Origin: Senimuribacter sp049852125
GTDB lineage: Bacteria; Bacillota; Clostridia; Peptostreptococcales; Anaerovoracaceae
Direction: 5' to 3'
NCBI RefSeq assembly: GCF_049852125.1
Contig: NZ_CP187532.1
Location: forward strand, 806,001-870,000
DNA: 64,000 nucleotides
Every line of letters begins with the position of its first letter. The first letter of the stretch is position 1. Under the pieces are notes generated by a model. That model was not told the origin of the DNA, made no database searches, and saw nothing but the letters and a program-made list of their open reading frames with translations. Below, one piece after another: positions 18,712 through 27,822 of this stretch. The translations under genes and the position numbers were made by a program.

Positions 18712-19680
18712 ATGAACATCTATGTACCCTTTATTTGTCTGGCTGTAGGAACCGCCGTCAATTGGCGCGGTTTGCCGACAGTGGCGCTGAAAGCCTTTGA
18801 TTGGCTGATGAACCTGGCGCTGGTGGCGCTGATGCTGGTAATCGGTCTGAATATCGGTGTCAGCGACGGCGTTATGGAGAATTTAGGGAAGATTGGAGTT
18901 CAATGCATTGTGATATCCTTTGCAGCTATCTGCTGTAGTGTAGGTCTTGTCTGGTTCTGTGAAAAGACCGTAATGCCCCTTGAAAAAATCCGGTTGCAGA
19001 TGATGGACGAGCAAAGGGTTTCAGACACGGCGTTTTCGGAAATGCCGGAAGAAGACGGCGGTAGAAACCATGTTTCACCGCTGATTTTTGTTATGCCAGG
19101 ATGTATCGCGATCGGTATTGTGATCGGCTTCTTCTGGATGCAGAACCGAAATACCGCCTGGTTGGATACAGCTCTGACAGTTTCCCTTATATTTCTTTAT
19201 ACCGGTGTGGGAGTGAGCCTTGCTTCCAATAAACAAGTATTTGGCTACATTCGAAGACTGGGACTTAGAATTGTTTTTATGCCGGCGGCTATTTTTGCAG
19301 GGTGTCTGGTCGGAGGTTTTCTTGCGGGATGGCTGCTAAGCATGCCGGTCAGCTGGTCAGTGCTATCTGCCAGCGGAATGGGGTACTACAGTCTGACAGG
19401 CGCTTTTTTGACGGATTCCTTTGGAATTGAAGCCGGAACATATGGATTTATTGTCAATATTCTTCGAGATGTATTGACCGTTTCGCTGCTGCCGATTCTG
19501 ATAAAAATTAGCAAAGGCAGTCCTATCGCCTCCGGCGCGGCGGGATGTATGGATACCATGCTTGTGCCGGTTAGCCGTTTTGTAGGGCCGGAGCTTTCCG
19601 TGGTTGCCTTAATCAGCGGAACGATTCTAACTTTTGTTGTCCCGCTTTGGCTGCCCTTTGGCATTGCGCTGCTGGGATAG
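18712..19680 (+). CDS. LysO-family (DUF340) lysine exporter-like protein
   Basis: A 322-residue membrane protein with about eight hydrophobic segments. MNIYVPFICLAVG at the N-terminus, the GYYSLTGAFLTD segment and the acidic hydrophilic stretch around residues 100-125 match the LysO/YbjE family, whose E. coli member exports L-lysine. The ATG at 18712 is chosen because CGGGAGG lies 5 nt before it; the upstream in-frame ATG lies inside pbpA. It follows pbpA by 16 nt and may be in the same transcript. Substrate assignment is inferred from the family. Confidence 0.8.
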   Translation: MNIYVPFICLAVGTAVNWRGLPTVALKAFDWLMNLALVALMLVIGLNIGVSDGVMENLGKIGVQCIVISFAAICCSVGLVWFCEKTVMPLEKIRLQMMDEQRVSDTAFSEMPEEDGGRNHVSPLIFVMPGCIAIGIVIGFFWMQNRNTAWLDTALTVSLIFLYTGVGVSLASNKQVFGYIRRLGLRIVFMPAAIFAGCLVGGFLAGWLLSMPVSWSVLSASGMGYYSLTGAFLTDSFGIEAGTYGFIVNILRDVLTVSLLPILIKISKGSPIASGAAGCMDTMLVPVSRFVGPELSVVALISGTILTFVVPLWLPFGIALLG

Positions 19681-19694
19681 AGACGCGTAAGGTA

Positions 19695-19740
19695 AAAGAC
19701 TGAAACACAGTGCTTTTTCATTGTGCTTCAGCCTTTTTTT
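19695..19740 (+). terminator. Rho-independent terminator after lysO-like gene
   Basis: AAAGACTGAAACACA pairs imperfectly with TTGTGCTTCAGCCTTT and is followed by seven T residues. Confidence 0.75.
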
Positions 19741-19745
19741 GTAAT

Positions 19746-19868
19746 CTATTTCAATTCCATCTTGTATTTTTCGAATTCAGGCTCGTTGGCCCATACAAAA
19801 TGCGCTGGGCGGATTTCCTGCCATGACGGTTTTTGTTCACTGTAGTCATGGCAGCTGAGAATATGGGA
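19746..19868 (-). pseudogene. 3' relic, possibly of a peptide ABC transporter ATPase gene
   Basis: Read on the minus strand, this stretch gives about 40 sense codons ending at a TAG (19746-19748), with a TGA at the upstream edge. The peptide contains SCHDYSEQKPSWQEI followed by RPAHFVWANEPEF. The pattern Cys, Pro, Trp-x-Glu-Ile/Val, Pro-x-His-Phe-Val is like the extreme C-terminus of OppD/OppF-type ATPases. It has no start or ribosome-binding site, so it is a leftover of a deleted gene. The match is weak because the piece is short. Confidence 0.45.
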
Positions 19869-19875
19869 TCAGTAT

Positions 19876-19904
19876 TTGACATGCAAAGCATGTCCTGCTA
19901 CAAT
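19876..19904 (+). promoter_or_regulatory. Promoter with operator-like dyad in the spacer
   Basis: TTGACA (19876-19881), a 17-bp spacer and TACAAT (19899-19904). A perfect 7-bp inverted repeat, GACATGC-AAA-GCATGTC (19878-19894), overlaps the -35 box and fills most of the spacer. This is the expected place for a repressor, or for an activator that twists the spacer. The likely candidate to bind it is the response regulator encoded next. Confidence 0.7.
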
Positions 19905-19990
19905 TTATTAAGGATTTTGTAAGAAACACCACCGCCGCTTTGTAATAATTAAGCGGTATTCTATAGCTGTAGACGAAAGGAGAAGGGCGC

Positions 19991-20677
19991 ATGAACATTT
20001 TAGTTTGTGATGATGACAAGGAGATCGCTGGGGCGATAGAGATTTATCTGAGAAACGAGGGGTACACTGTGTTCAAAGCTTTTGATGGGGTAGAAGCGCT
20101 GAACACGGCCAGAGATAAACAGGTTCATTTGATTATCATGGACGTGATGATGCCAAAGATGGACGGCATGCAGGCAACGATGAAAATTCGGGAGGAAAAA
20201 AACATTCCGATTATCATGCTGTCGGCTAAGTCAGAGGATTATGATAAAATCACAGGTCTGAATGTCGGTGCAGACGATTATATCACAAAGCCCTTCAATC
20301 CGCTGGAGCTTATCGCCCGGGTAAAGTCTCAGCTGAGACGCTATGTGGATCTGGGCAGCATGGAAAAAAAGAATGGCGTCTATAAGACAGGGGGGTTAGA
20401 GGTTGATGACGAGGAAAAGACCGTAAAGGTGGACGGACAGTACGTCACCGTCACGCCCACCGAATTCGGCATTTTGAAGCTATTGACGCAGAATGCAGGA
20501 AAAGTATTTTCTATGGAGCAGATTTATGAAAGCGTTTGGAACGAACCAGCTTATAATCCGGAAAATACTGTGGCGGTTCACATTCGTAGGATCAGGGAAA
20601 AGATAGAAATTAATCCGAAAAATCCAAGATATTTAAAGGTGGTGTGGGGAATTGGATACAAAATTGAAAAGCAGTAG
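19991..20677 (+). CDS. OmpR-family response regulator, VanR-like
   Basis: A 228-residue regulator. The receiver domain (1-120) has the acidic DDD at 8-10, phospho-acceptor Asp in IIMDVMMPKMDG near 53, and Lys in ITKPFNP near 102. A winged-helix DNA-binding domain follows (about 132-226), with the typical VTPTEFGILKLL and NTVAVHIRRIREKI segments. The overall sequence is close to VanR-type regulators. The gene overlaps the histidine kinase start by 26 bases. The promoter upstream contains a dyad that may be its own target. No vancomycin-resistance genes are nearby, so the signal is unknown. Confidence 0.9.
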   Translation: MNILVCDDDKEIAGAIEIYLRNEGYTVFKAFDGVEALNTARDKQVHLIIMDVMMPKMDGMQATMKIREEKNIPIIMLSAKSEDYDKITGLNVGADDYITKPFNPLELIARVKSQLRRYVDLGSMEKKNGVYKTGGLEVDDEEKTVKVDGQYVTVTPTEFGILKLLTQNAGKVFSMEQIYESVWNEPAYNPENTVAVHIRRIREKIEINPKNPRYLKVVWGIGYKIEKQ

Positions 20678-22247
20678 AAAAGCTGTCCTGTGTGTGAGTA
20701 ATAGTGTGTGTGTTGTTTCTGTATGCGCGGCTGTGGTTTTGGGATGCATGTTGGCGCTGCTCTATCATCTTAATGGTAGCTGGCATGAAAGTATAGACGC
20801 TTTGGATGCCGAGATATCAAGGCTGTGGATGTTTGAAGTGATCGCCTTTTTTACAGCTATTGTCACCTTGATTGTTAGTATGTGGATGACAGGAGAGCGA
20901 AATGAAAAGGGTCAGATTGAGCTTAACTGGTTCGATCGTATATTTACGGATTTACAACTGACAGCGGGCATTGTATCCGGGTGTTGTGTCTTCATGATTT
21001 GCATGGCTGTAATAGATGCGTTGGTTGGCAACCCATGGTTTGCGGACCGGTTTGAGATGTTAACAGAAGCGCAGCAAAAGGAGTATTTAGATTGGCATCA
21101 GGTCTATGCATCGGGATTTGAGCCCCAGTGGCTGGAAAACTTTCTCATTATTTCGGGATTGATTCTTCTGGTAAGTTTTACGCTTTTGGTATTGCTTTCG
21201 ATTGTAAAGAAGCTGAAGGCGAGGGCCTTCTGGAAGAATACAATCATCGGCAGATTTGCCTGGTATATTTATGAGGCGGCAAAAGCCAGCGACGATGTGT
21301 TTTGGAAAATGATGATCGTTATGGTAGCGGGAAGTCTGTTGTCAGCAACTTGGTTTCTTTTGATACCGGTTCTGGTATTGATCTTTATCTTCGTGCCAAA
21401 ATACGCTCGTAAATACGCGGCAATAAAAGAGGGGGTCAGAGAGGTCAAATCGGGAAATCTGGATTACAAGATTCCAGTTACCGATCATGGAGAGCTGGAT
21501 AGATTGGCTATGGATATCAATGAAATATCCGCGGCAACATCTATTGCCGTACAAAATGAATTAAAGAATCAGAGGATGAAAACAGATCTGATTTCTAATG
21601 TGTCCCATGATCTGAAAACGCCGTTGACATCCATGTTGACTTATGTGGATTTGTTGAAAAACGAAGGTTTAGACAGTGAAAACGCGCCGCAGTATTTGGC
21701 GATTATTGATGAGAAGACTCGACGCTTACAAAAGCTGACAGAGGATCTCTTTGAAGCGGCGAAAGCATCCAGTGGAGCAATACCTGTAGAAATAGAAAAA
21801 ATTGAAATGACCTCAATTGTTAATCAGGCGCTGGCTGAATTAGAGGAACGTCTGGCATCCAGCAATCTGGAGATTATTTTCACTAATAAAACAGACGACG
21901 TGTTTGTCATGGCGGACGGACAGCTTTTGTGGCGGGTTATTGAGAACTTACTGGTTAATGTAAGTAAATACGCTTTGCCCGGTAGCAGGGTATATATGGA
22001 TATTCTGGAAAGGGGGGGCAATATGATTGTCCTTGAAATCAAGAATATGTCTAAAGAACAGTTAAATATCAGCGCCGATGAATTGATGGAACGGTTTAAA
22101 CGCGGTGACGAATCCAGGAATACAGAAGGAAGCGGTTTGGGGTTGTCTATTGCGAAGGATCTAACCAATTTGATGAATGGATCCTTTGAGATTTCCATCG
22201 ATGGAGATTTGTTTAAGGCTTCCGTGGCACTGAGACGAGCGAAGTAA
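20652..22247 (+). CDS. Membrane sensor histidine kinase, VanS-like
   Basis: A 531-residue kinase. The N-terminal half contains about six hydrophobic segments in pairs (about 10-38, 54-77, 98-122, 165-190, 222-245), then a HAMP-like linker, HisKA with the phospho-accepting His in LISNVSHDLKTPLTS near 318, and a HATPase with NLLVNVSKYA near 436 and GSGLGLSIAKDL near 498. The sensor part is nearly all membrane with little external loop, suggesting sensing of a membrane or cell-wall signal. The start used is TTG at 20652, inside the end of the regulator gene, preceded by a purine-rich GGGGA; the pair is translationally coupled. Confidence 0.85.
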   Translation: MDTKLKSSRKAVLCVSNSVCVVSVCAAVVLGCMLALLYHLNGSWHESIDALDAEISRLWMFEVIAFFTAIVTLIVSMWMTGERNEKGQIELNWFDRIFTDLQLTAGIVSGCCVFMICMAVIDALVGNPWFADRFEMLTEAQQKEYLDWHQVYASGFEPQWLENFLIISGLILLVSFTLLVLLSIVKKLKARAFWKNTIIGRFAWYIYEAAKASDDVFWKMMIVMVAGSLLSATWFLLIPVLVLIFIFVPKYARKYAAIKEGVREVKSGNLDYKIPVTDHGELDRLAMDINEISAATSIAVQNELKNQRMKTDLISNVSHDLKTPLTSMLTYVDLLKNEGLDSENAPQYLAIIDEKTRRLQKLTEDLFEAAKASSGAIPVEIEKIEMTSIVNQALAELEERLASSNLEIIFTNKTDDVFVMADGQLLWRVIENLLVNVSKYALPGSRVYMDILERGGNMIVLEIKNMSKEQLNISADELMERFKRGDESRNTEGSGLGLSIAKDLTNLMNGSFEISIDGDLFKASVALRRAK

Positions 22248-22267
22248 GGGAAAATAAGTTCACAATG

Positions 22268-22321
22268 AAATCACTATACTAATTTGCAAATTTGTTGTAT
22301 AATCAGTATAGTGATTTTTTT
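22268..22321 (+). terminator. Terminator after the two-component system
   Basis: AAATCACTATACT (22268-22280) pairs perfectly with AGTATAGTGATTT (22305-22317), followed by a T run. The 24-nt loop contains TTGTATAATC, a possible -10 element for the yhaM gene that starts at 22337. Confidence 0.8.
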
Positions 22322-22336
22322 AATGGGGTGTAATGA

Positions 22337-23299
22337 ATGAAACAATTTTATGCGGCGGACCTGCACGGACAGACCGAAATAACAGATTTTTTTATGGTTA
22401 AGAGCGCCGGTATCAAGGTAGGTTCTAATAAAAAGCAGTATTTTGACGTTTTATTAGGTGACAAAACAGGAGAGGTAAATTCCAAAAAATGGGATATTTC
22501 TGAACATGAAGCGCCAATGCTGGCGGCGATTAAAGAAGGAGATATTATCAAGGTAAGGGCGCAGGTCACAGATTGGCAGGGACAGACACAGTTGAGAATC
22601 GGACGAATTCGTATGAGCAATCAGGAAGACGGTCTGGATGTATCTGACTATATTAAGACGGCGCCAGAACCATCAGAAGATATGTATGCCTTTATCTATG
22701 GGACGGCTGAAGCTATGGAGGATCAGGATTTACGCCGGTTATGCACGAAGGTTTTAGCTGATAACAAAGAACGTTTGCTGTATTACCCTGCGGCAACCAG
22801 AAATCATCACGCGGAGTATGGCGGTTTGCTGTATCATGTAAAAAGAATGTTGATGACCGGTCTAAGAGTCTGTGAGGTCTATGAGAATTTAAACCGTGAC
22901 TTGGTTGCGGCTGGAGTAATTCTTCATGATATCGAAAAATTAAACGAAATACAGTCTAATGCATATGGTATTTCTCCAGGATATTCCTTTGAAGGACAGC
23001 TTTTGGGTCATTTGGTTCAGGGAGTAAAGTTTCTGGATCGCACTTGCCGGGAATTAGGGTTCTCAGAAGAAAAGACTTTGATGTTGGAACACATGATCCT
23101 GTCTCATCACTATGAACCGGAGTTTGGCAGTCCGAAGAAACCCCTGTTTCCGGAAGCAGAGGTTCTGCATTATCTGGATATTCTGGATGCGAGAATGTTT
23201 GATATGGAAGATGCGCTTAGAGGCGTGACGCCGGGAGAGTTTTCAGACCGGATATGGACCTTGGATAATCGAAAAGTGTACAAGCCGAAAGGTGAATAA
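22337..23299 (+). CDS. yhaM: 3'-5' exoribonuclease YhaM-like (OB-fold plus HD domain)
   Basis: A 320-residue protein. An N-terminal OB-fold nucleic-acid binding domain (about 10-100) is followed by an HD metal-dependent phosphohydrolase domain (about 150-290) with HHAEYGGLLYHV, the HDIEK metal motif near 197 and the distal LSHHYEPEFGSPKKP segment. This combination and length match YhaM, which trims single-stranded RNA (and DNA) from the 3' end. It heads a run of nucleic-acid genes with cca, recD2 and comFC, spaced by 0-21 nt, probably one operon. Confidence 0.9.
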   Translation: MKQFYAADLHGQTEITDFFMVKSAGIKVGSNKKQYFDVLLGDKTGEVNSKKWDISEHEAPMLAAIKEGDIIKVRAQVTDWQGQTQLRIGRIRMSNQEDGLDVSDYIKTAPEPSEDMYAFIYGTAEAMEDQDLRRLCTKVLADNKERLLYYPAATRNHHAEYGGLLYHVKRMLMTGLRVCEVYENLNRDLVAAGVILHDIEKLNEIQSNAYGISPGYSFEGQLLGHLVQGVKFLDRTCRELGFSEEKTLMLEHMILSHHYEPEFGSPKKPLFPEAEVLHYLDILDARMFDMEDALRGVTPGEFSDRIWTLDNRKVYKPKGE

Positions 23300-23320
23300 G
23301 AGAAACGGAGGAGTTGCGAA

Positions 23321-24601
23321 GTGATTAAATTTGATAAGGACGTATCTGCGGCGCTGCGAATTTTGGATAAAGCGGGATTTGAAACCTATGCGGCCGGCGA
23401 TTGTGTCAGAGACGCGATACGGGGAGAGATTGTTTGGGATTGGGATCTTTATACCAGAGCAAAGATGGAGGATTTGGTGAAATTGCTGCCTGACGGTGTT
23501 TGCGCAAAGGATAAGAACGGGGAATTTTTGCGCATGGATTTTACTTATGAAGTGAAGCCTAAGGACGAATCAGAAGAATCTTTTATTGAGGGTTCAGTTT
23601 TGGACGTTCATCCTCTGGAAGGATCGATAGAGGACTTTCTTGCGGGGAGAGCGTTTACAGTGAACGCTTTAGCAGATAATCCGGAAAGAGGCTTTCTTGA
23701 TCCGTATGGAGGCCGTGAGGATTTGAAAAAACATCTGATCCGGGCTATCGGCGATCCTGCAAAGCTGTTTCAAGAGAAGCCGATTTGTATGATGGAGGCT
23801 GTACGGCTTGCCGCAGAGATGGACTGCGACCTGCAGCAGAACATTTATGATGCGATTGTATCGAATTGGAGACTTTTGTTAGACTACAATATTGCCGAGA
23901 TCCGTGATGAATTGGAACTGCTTGTGGTCTGCGAACATGCGGGAAAGGGCCTTTCTATGCTTGCGGAAAGCGGTCTTATGGCGGTAGTTTTGGGAGAGGA
24001 AATCGCCGGTAAAATGTCCATGAGCGATATGAACGCGTTTAAAATTCTTTGTAAAGGCATTGATAAGACTAAACCGGTCAGAACAAGACGTTTGGGGCTT
24101 TTGTATGCAACGCTTTCCGAGAAAAAGGGTTTGGCGGCTATCAAACGCATGCAATTTGATCCAAAGACTAAAATGCACTTAGACGACGCCATGACAGAAG
24201 TGATCAAGATTAATTTTCTCAACGACGAACCGTCCTTTAAGAGATATCTCTGTGAGCACGGATTAGAACGTTATGAATATGTACATAATCTGTCAAAGGC
24301 GCAGCGTATCGTATTCGATCATCCATCGCTGAAAATTGAATCGCGTAACTATAAGATGAAGACCATTATGGCACAAAACGAGCCTGTTTTTGTAGAGGAT
24401 TTGGTGATCGACGCTAACGATATCATTGCGGCGGGTATTACTGATTCGCCGGAGAAGGCTGAAGAACTGCTGAAGCTGGTGGTTGCAGTAGTGCATCGTG
24501 AGCCTGCTAAAAACGAAAGAGAGGTTCTTCTCAAAGCCGCCAGGAAATATGCTCGAAATAAATTCGCAGCAAAGACCAGATATATTAAATGGGCGAGATA
24601 A
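23321..24601 (+). CDS. cca: CCA tRNA nucleotidyltransferase/poly(A) polymerase family
   Basis: A 426-residue class II nucleotidyltransferase. The head domain has AAGDCVRDAI and the DWDLYT metal-binding motif near residue 46, followed by FTVNALADNPERGFLDPYGG (about 108-127) and RAIGDP, all conserved in CCA-adding enzymes. The family's usual GGxxRD reads GDCVRD, and the usual DxDxxT reads DWDLYT; both are conservative. The start is GTG with GGAGG 9 nt upstream. Its TAA is immediately followed by the ATG of recD2 with no spacer. Confidence 0.85.
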   Translation: MIKFDKDVSAALRILDKAGFETYAAGDCVRDAIRGEIVWDWDLYTRAKMEDLVKLLPDGVCAKDKNGEFLRMDFTYEVKPKDESEESFIEGSVLDVHPLEGSIEDFLAGRAFTVNALADNPERGFLDPYGGREDLKKHLIRAIGDPAKLFQEKPICMMEAVRLAAEMDCDLQQNIYDAIVSNWRLLLDYNIAEIRDELELLVVCEHAGKGLSMLAESGLMAVVLGEEIAGKMSMSDMNAFKILCKGIDKTKPVRTRRLGLLYATLSEKKGLAAIKRMQFDPKTKMHLDDAMTEVIKINFLNDEPSFKRYLCEHGLERYEYVHNLSKAQRIVFDHPSLKIESRNYKMKTIMAQNEPVFVEDLVIDANDIIAAGITDSPEKAEELLKLVVAVVHREPAKNEREVLLKAARKYARNKFAAKTRYIKWAR

Positions 24602-26827
24602 ATGGAAGAAAGACAAGGCAGTATAACTGAGATTATATTCCAAAATGAAGAAAATGGATACACCATTGCCGTTATGGAAACGGAGGATGAAATGTTCACG
24701 GTAGTAGGCTGTTTGCCTTCGTGCGCGAAGGGAAGCAGCTACCGCCTGCGCGGCGCTTTTAAGGTTCATCCCGTTTATGGCGAACAGTTTGCTTTCTCTG
24801 AATTTGAAGAAGTATTGCCTACGAGTAAAGCAGGAATCGAAGGATTCCTTGCTTCTGGTGCGATCAAAGGTATAGGTCCGAAGATGGCGGCGACAATTGT
24901 GGCGGAGTTTGGAGAAAATACCTTTGACGTGCTGGAAAAAGAGCCGGAGCGTTTAGAAAATGTCAGCGGGATAGGACCTAAGAAGGCGGCGCAAATTATA
25001 GAATCTTATTCGGCGCACAGAGAGTTTGCCAGTGTATCTATGTTTTTTCAGCAGTTTGGTGTTTCAGCAGAATATGCTTTACGATTATATAAGGTTTACG
25101 GCGCGGCTGCTGTGGATCTAATTCAGGAAAATCCGTATCGTTTGGTCGAAGAAGTCTACGGTATCGGGTTTAAAAAGGCTGATATTATTGCCGAGCGGAT
25201 GGGAATTGAAAAGGAGAGTACATTTCGCATTAAAAGCGGAATAAAGTATGGACTGAGTTATTATGCTGCAGAGGGCAGCACGTATATGCCGAAGGAGGAA
25301 TTGTGTGAGCGTGTCGCGCAGCTTTTGGATGTGACGCGCCAGCTGATCTTTGAAAACATTGTGGAGATGGCATTTGAGGGGGAGCTGCAGCTGGACAACC
25401 TGAAGGGAGAAACGGTGGTGTACCTGTATCCGTACTATTTAGCAGAGCAGCGAGTTTGCCGTAATCTTGCGGCGATTTCCGGGGCGTCTCTAAAATCCCT
25501 GTCTGTGGATATTGACAGCTCCATCCGTATGACAGAGAGAGAAACCGGGATCGTACTTTCTGAGCAGCAGGAGGCAGGCGTTAAGAGCTCTCTAACCAGT
25601 GGAATTTCAGTGATTACCGGCGGACCGGGAACAGGAAAGACTACAATTATCAATACCATTATCAATATTTTTGAACAGTGCGGCTTGAAAGTGGCTATCT
25701 GCGCTCCCACAGGGAGAGCCGCGAAGAGAATTACAGAGACTAGCGGACACTATGCCAGTACCGTTCACCGTCTGTTAGAATATTATTACTCAGAGGGTGA
25801 AGACATTATGCGGTTTGGCAAGACGAAAGAAGATCCGCTATCTTATGATGTTGTCATCGTGGACGAGGCATCTATGATCGATTTGATGCTAATGCAGGGA
25901 CTTACAGAAGCTATTCGGCCGGGTACAAGGTTGATCATGGTTGGAGATTATGATCAGCTGCCGTCAGTTGGCGCCGGTAATGTATTGCGTGATATTATCG
26001 AAAGCGAGTATGTTCACACGGTGATTCTCAAAGAAATATTCAGGCAGGCAGAAGAGAGTATGATCGTAGTCAACGCTCATCGAATCAATAGAGGGGAATA
26101 TCCTTTTGTTAATAGCAAGGACAAGGATTTTTTCTTTATGGAAAGAGCCAATGACGTACAGATGGTAAACCTAATAGTAGAGTTGGTAACGAAACGATTG
26201 GCTGCGTACTATGAGGGTATTGTACCGGTACGGGATATTCAAATTTTAACGCCGGTGCGCAAAGGGACGTTGGGCAGTATGGCTTTGAATCAGGCGCTGC
26301 AGCAAGCCTTAAATCCACCGAGAGAAGATCTGATGGAGAGAAAATTCGGAGATAGGGTTTTCAGAGAGAATGATAAGGTAATGCAGATAAAAAACAATTA
26401 TCAGATGGGCTGGAAAAAGCGCAGAGATTTTTCAGAAGGTCAGGGCATCTTCAACGGCGATGTGGGTTTCGTGGAAAAAATTGATAAGGACGCCGGTCAG
26501 ATGACTGTGATCTTTGATGAAGATAAATATGTTACCTATGAATTTTCCCAATTGGACGAATTGGAGCTTGCCTATGCTGTTACTGTACATAAGAGCCAGG
26601 GCAGTGAGTTCCCTATTGTAATCATGCCCGTTTCATGGTTTCCGCCGGTACTTGCTACGCGAAATTTACTTTATACGGCAGTAACCAGGGGCAAGCAGGT
26701 AGTGGTTTTAGTTGGCAGTGAGAGAAAAATGCACGCTATGATTGACAATAACCGGATCAAAATGAGATATTCCGGATTGAAATATAGATTACAGTCTTTG
26801 ATGGAAGCAGAGGAGGGGACTTTTTGA
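24602..26827 (+). CDS. recD2: RecD2-type SF1B DNA helicase
   Basis: A 741-residue helicase. The N-terminal part (about 1-75) is an OB-like domain, then tandem helix-hairpin-helix elements (GIKGIGPKMAATI near 96, VSGIGPKKAAQII near 122), and the helicase core with Walker A GGPGTGKTT near 340, Walker B VIVDEASM near 418 and the C-terminal VTVHKSQGSEF motif. This is the arrangement of RecD2, which works without RecBC in Gram-positive bacteria in replication-fork and mismatch-repair related processes. It sits between cca and comFC in one operon. Confidence 0.9.
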   Translation: MEERQGSITEIIFQNEENGYTIAVMETEDEMFTVVGCLPSCAKGSSYRLRGAFKVHPVYGEQFAFSEFEEVLPTSKAGIEGFLASGAIKGIGPKMAATIVAEFGENTFDVLEKEPERLENVSGIGPKKAAQIIESYSAHREFASVSMFFQQFGVSAEYALRLYKVYGAAAVDLIQENPYRLVEEVYGIGFKKADIIAERMGIEKESTFRIKSGIKYGLSYYAAEGSTYMPKEELCERVAQLLDVTRQLIFENIVEMAFEGELQLDNLKGETVVYLYPYYLAEQRVCRNLAAISGASLKSLSVDIDSSIRMTERETGIVLSEQQEAGVKSSLTSGISVITGGPGTGKTTIINTIINIFEQCGLKVAICAPTGRAAKRITETSGHYASTVHRLLEYYYSEGEDIMRFGKTKEDPLSYDVVIVDEASMIDLMLMQGLTEAIRPGTRLIMVGDYDQLPSVGAGNVLRDIIESEYVHTVILKEIFRQAEESMIVVNAHRINRGEYPFVNSKDKDFFFMERANDVQMVNLIVELVTKRLAAYYEGIVPVRDIQILTPVRKGTLGSMALNQALQQALNPPREDLMERKFGDRVFRENDKVMQIKNNYQMGWKKRRDFSEGQGIFNGDVGFVEKIDKDAGQMTVIFDEDKYVTYEFSQLDELELAYAVTVHKSQGSEFPIVIMPVSWFPPVLATRNLLYTAVTRGKQVVVLVGSERKMHAMIDNNRIKMRYSGLKYRLQSLMEAEEGTF

Positions 26828-26828
26828 T

Positions 26829-27506
26829 ATGGCAGGAGTGTTAAAAATTGCGTCAGCTGCGGTGGAAAAGGCCATGGATCTGCTTTATCCGCCATCTCTG
26901 TATTGCTGTTGCTGTGGCAATTTGATTGATGAAACGAGAAACTATAGTCTCTGCGATCATTGTATGGAGCGCTTCCGGTGGGACGGCGCAGATGTTAAGG
27001 AAATTAACGGGCTGAGGACCTTGCGGTGCGTTCAATACGGAATTTATGAAAGAACTTTAATCTTTTCACTGAAGTATAACGGAAGAACCTGGATCGCTCG
27101 TGAAATTGCAAAGATCTGTGCTGATCGATTGACCTTGGCAGAGATAGATTTTGATGTTATTGTGCCGGTGCCGCTGTATTGCAAAAAAGAGCGAAAGAGG
27201 GGATTTAATCAGGCGGCTTTGATAGGTCGTTACTTAGGACGAATATCGAAGCGACCCTGCCTGGAGCATGCTTTGATACGTTTAGAGGAAACCAGACCAA
27301 TGCGGGGTTTATCACCGGAGGAGAGGAAGGACAACGTACAGGGGAAATTTATTTTAAACCCGAAGGATGCTGGAAAACTGGCAGGAAAACGGGTGCTGCT
27401 TTTCGATGATTTTTATACTACAGGCAGCACAGCTATGGCCTGTAAACAGGCTTTGGAAAACTCTGATCCAGCAGAGATGTTTTTTTTGGCTTTCGCGGCA
27501 AAATAG
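26829..27506 (+). CDS. comFC: ComF family phosphoribosyltransferase-like protein
   Basis: A 225-residue protein. An N-terminal zinc-finger-like cysteine cluster (CCCCGNLIDE and SLCDHC, about 26-50) precedes a type I phosphoribosyltransferase fold with VIVPVPLYCKKERKRGFNQA and the PRPP-binding loop VLLFDDFYTTGST near 189-201. ComFC/GntX proteins are linked to DNA uptake and fork repair. It begins 2 nt after recD2. Its stop lies only 6 nt before the raiA RNA stem. Confidence 0.9.
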   Translation: MAGVLKIASAAVEKAMDLLYPPSLYCCCCGNLIDETRNYSLCDHCMERFRWDGADVKEINGLRTLRCVQYGIYERTLIFSLKYNGRTWIAREIAKICADRLTLAEIDFDVIVPVPLYCKKERKRGFNQAALIGRYLGRISKRPCLEHALIRLEETRPMRGLSPEERKDNVQGKFILNPKDAGKLAGKRVLLFDDFYTTGSTAMACKQALENSDPAEMFFLAFAAK

Positions 27507-27511
27507 TTTTT

Positions 27512-27703
27512 CGGACAGTCCCGCGTCTGCCTGGGTCTGTGGTTGAAAATCCAAGCCAGTTGCGGGCAAAGGGATCCACGTAAGCTGATCCGCAAGGCGG
27601 CAGTGATCATGGCGCAGCTTAGATGTAAGTCCTCGGGAAAATCCCGGTTAAGGCAAGTGTGGGGGCAAAGACCAGGTCAGCCGGGCGGACGCGGGACTGT
27701 CTG
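27512..27703 (+). ncRNA. raiA structured RNA
   Basis: A structured stretch of about 190 nt directly upstream of the ribosome hibernation factor gene, which is the diagnostic position of the raiA RNA motif in Bacillota and Actinomycetota. The terminal stem is long: about 15 nt at 27513-27527 (including CAGTCCCGCGTC) pair with 27688-27702 (including GACGCGGGACTG). The interior is GC-rich with several conserved-looking purine stretches such as GGGGGCAAAGA. The family has been linked to sporulation and aggregation in Clostridium; its exact mechanism is not settled. A separate extended -10 element for hpf lies after it. Confidence 0.85.
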
Positions 27704-27755
27704 AAAAAATATTTTGTATGCAAGAAAGATTTAGGTATGATTTTGCCTCAGAGTA

Positions 27756-27764
27756 TGGTATACT
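27756..27764 (+). promoter_or_regulatory. Extended -10 element for hpf
   Basis: TGGTATACT (27756-27764) is an extended -10 promoter between the raiA RNA and hpf. No -35 box at the usual distance was seen. It would let hpf be transcribed independently of the raiA RNA. Confidence 0.5.
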
Positions 27765-27822
27765 ATAGACAAACAAATACCCCGAAGCTTTTGGCGGAGG
27801 GATTGGCTAAGGAGGTCATCAA

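Noticed and set aside
23321..24601. Broken CCA enzyme because GGxxRD and DxDxxT differ from consensus
   Set aside because: GDCVRD and DWDLYT keep the charged residues, the rest of the head domain is intact and the length is normal.
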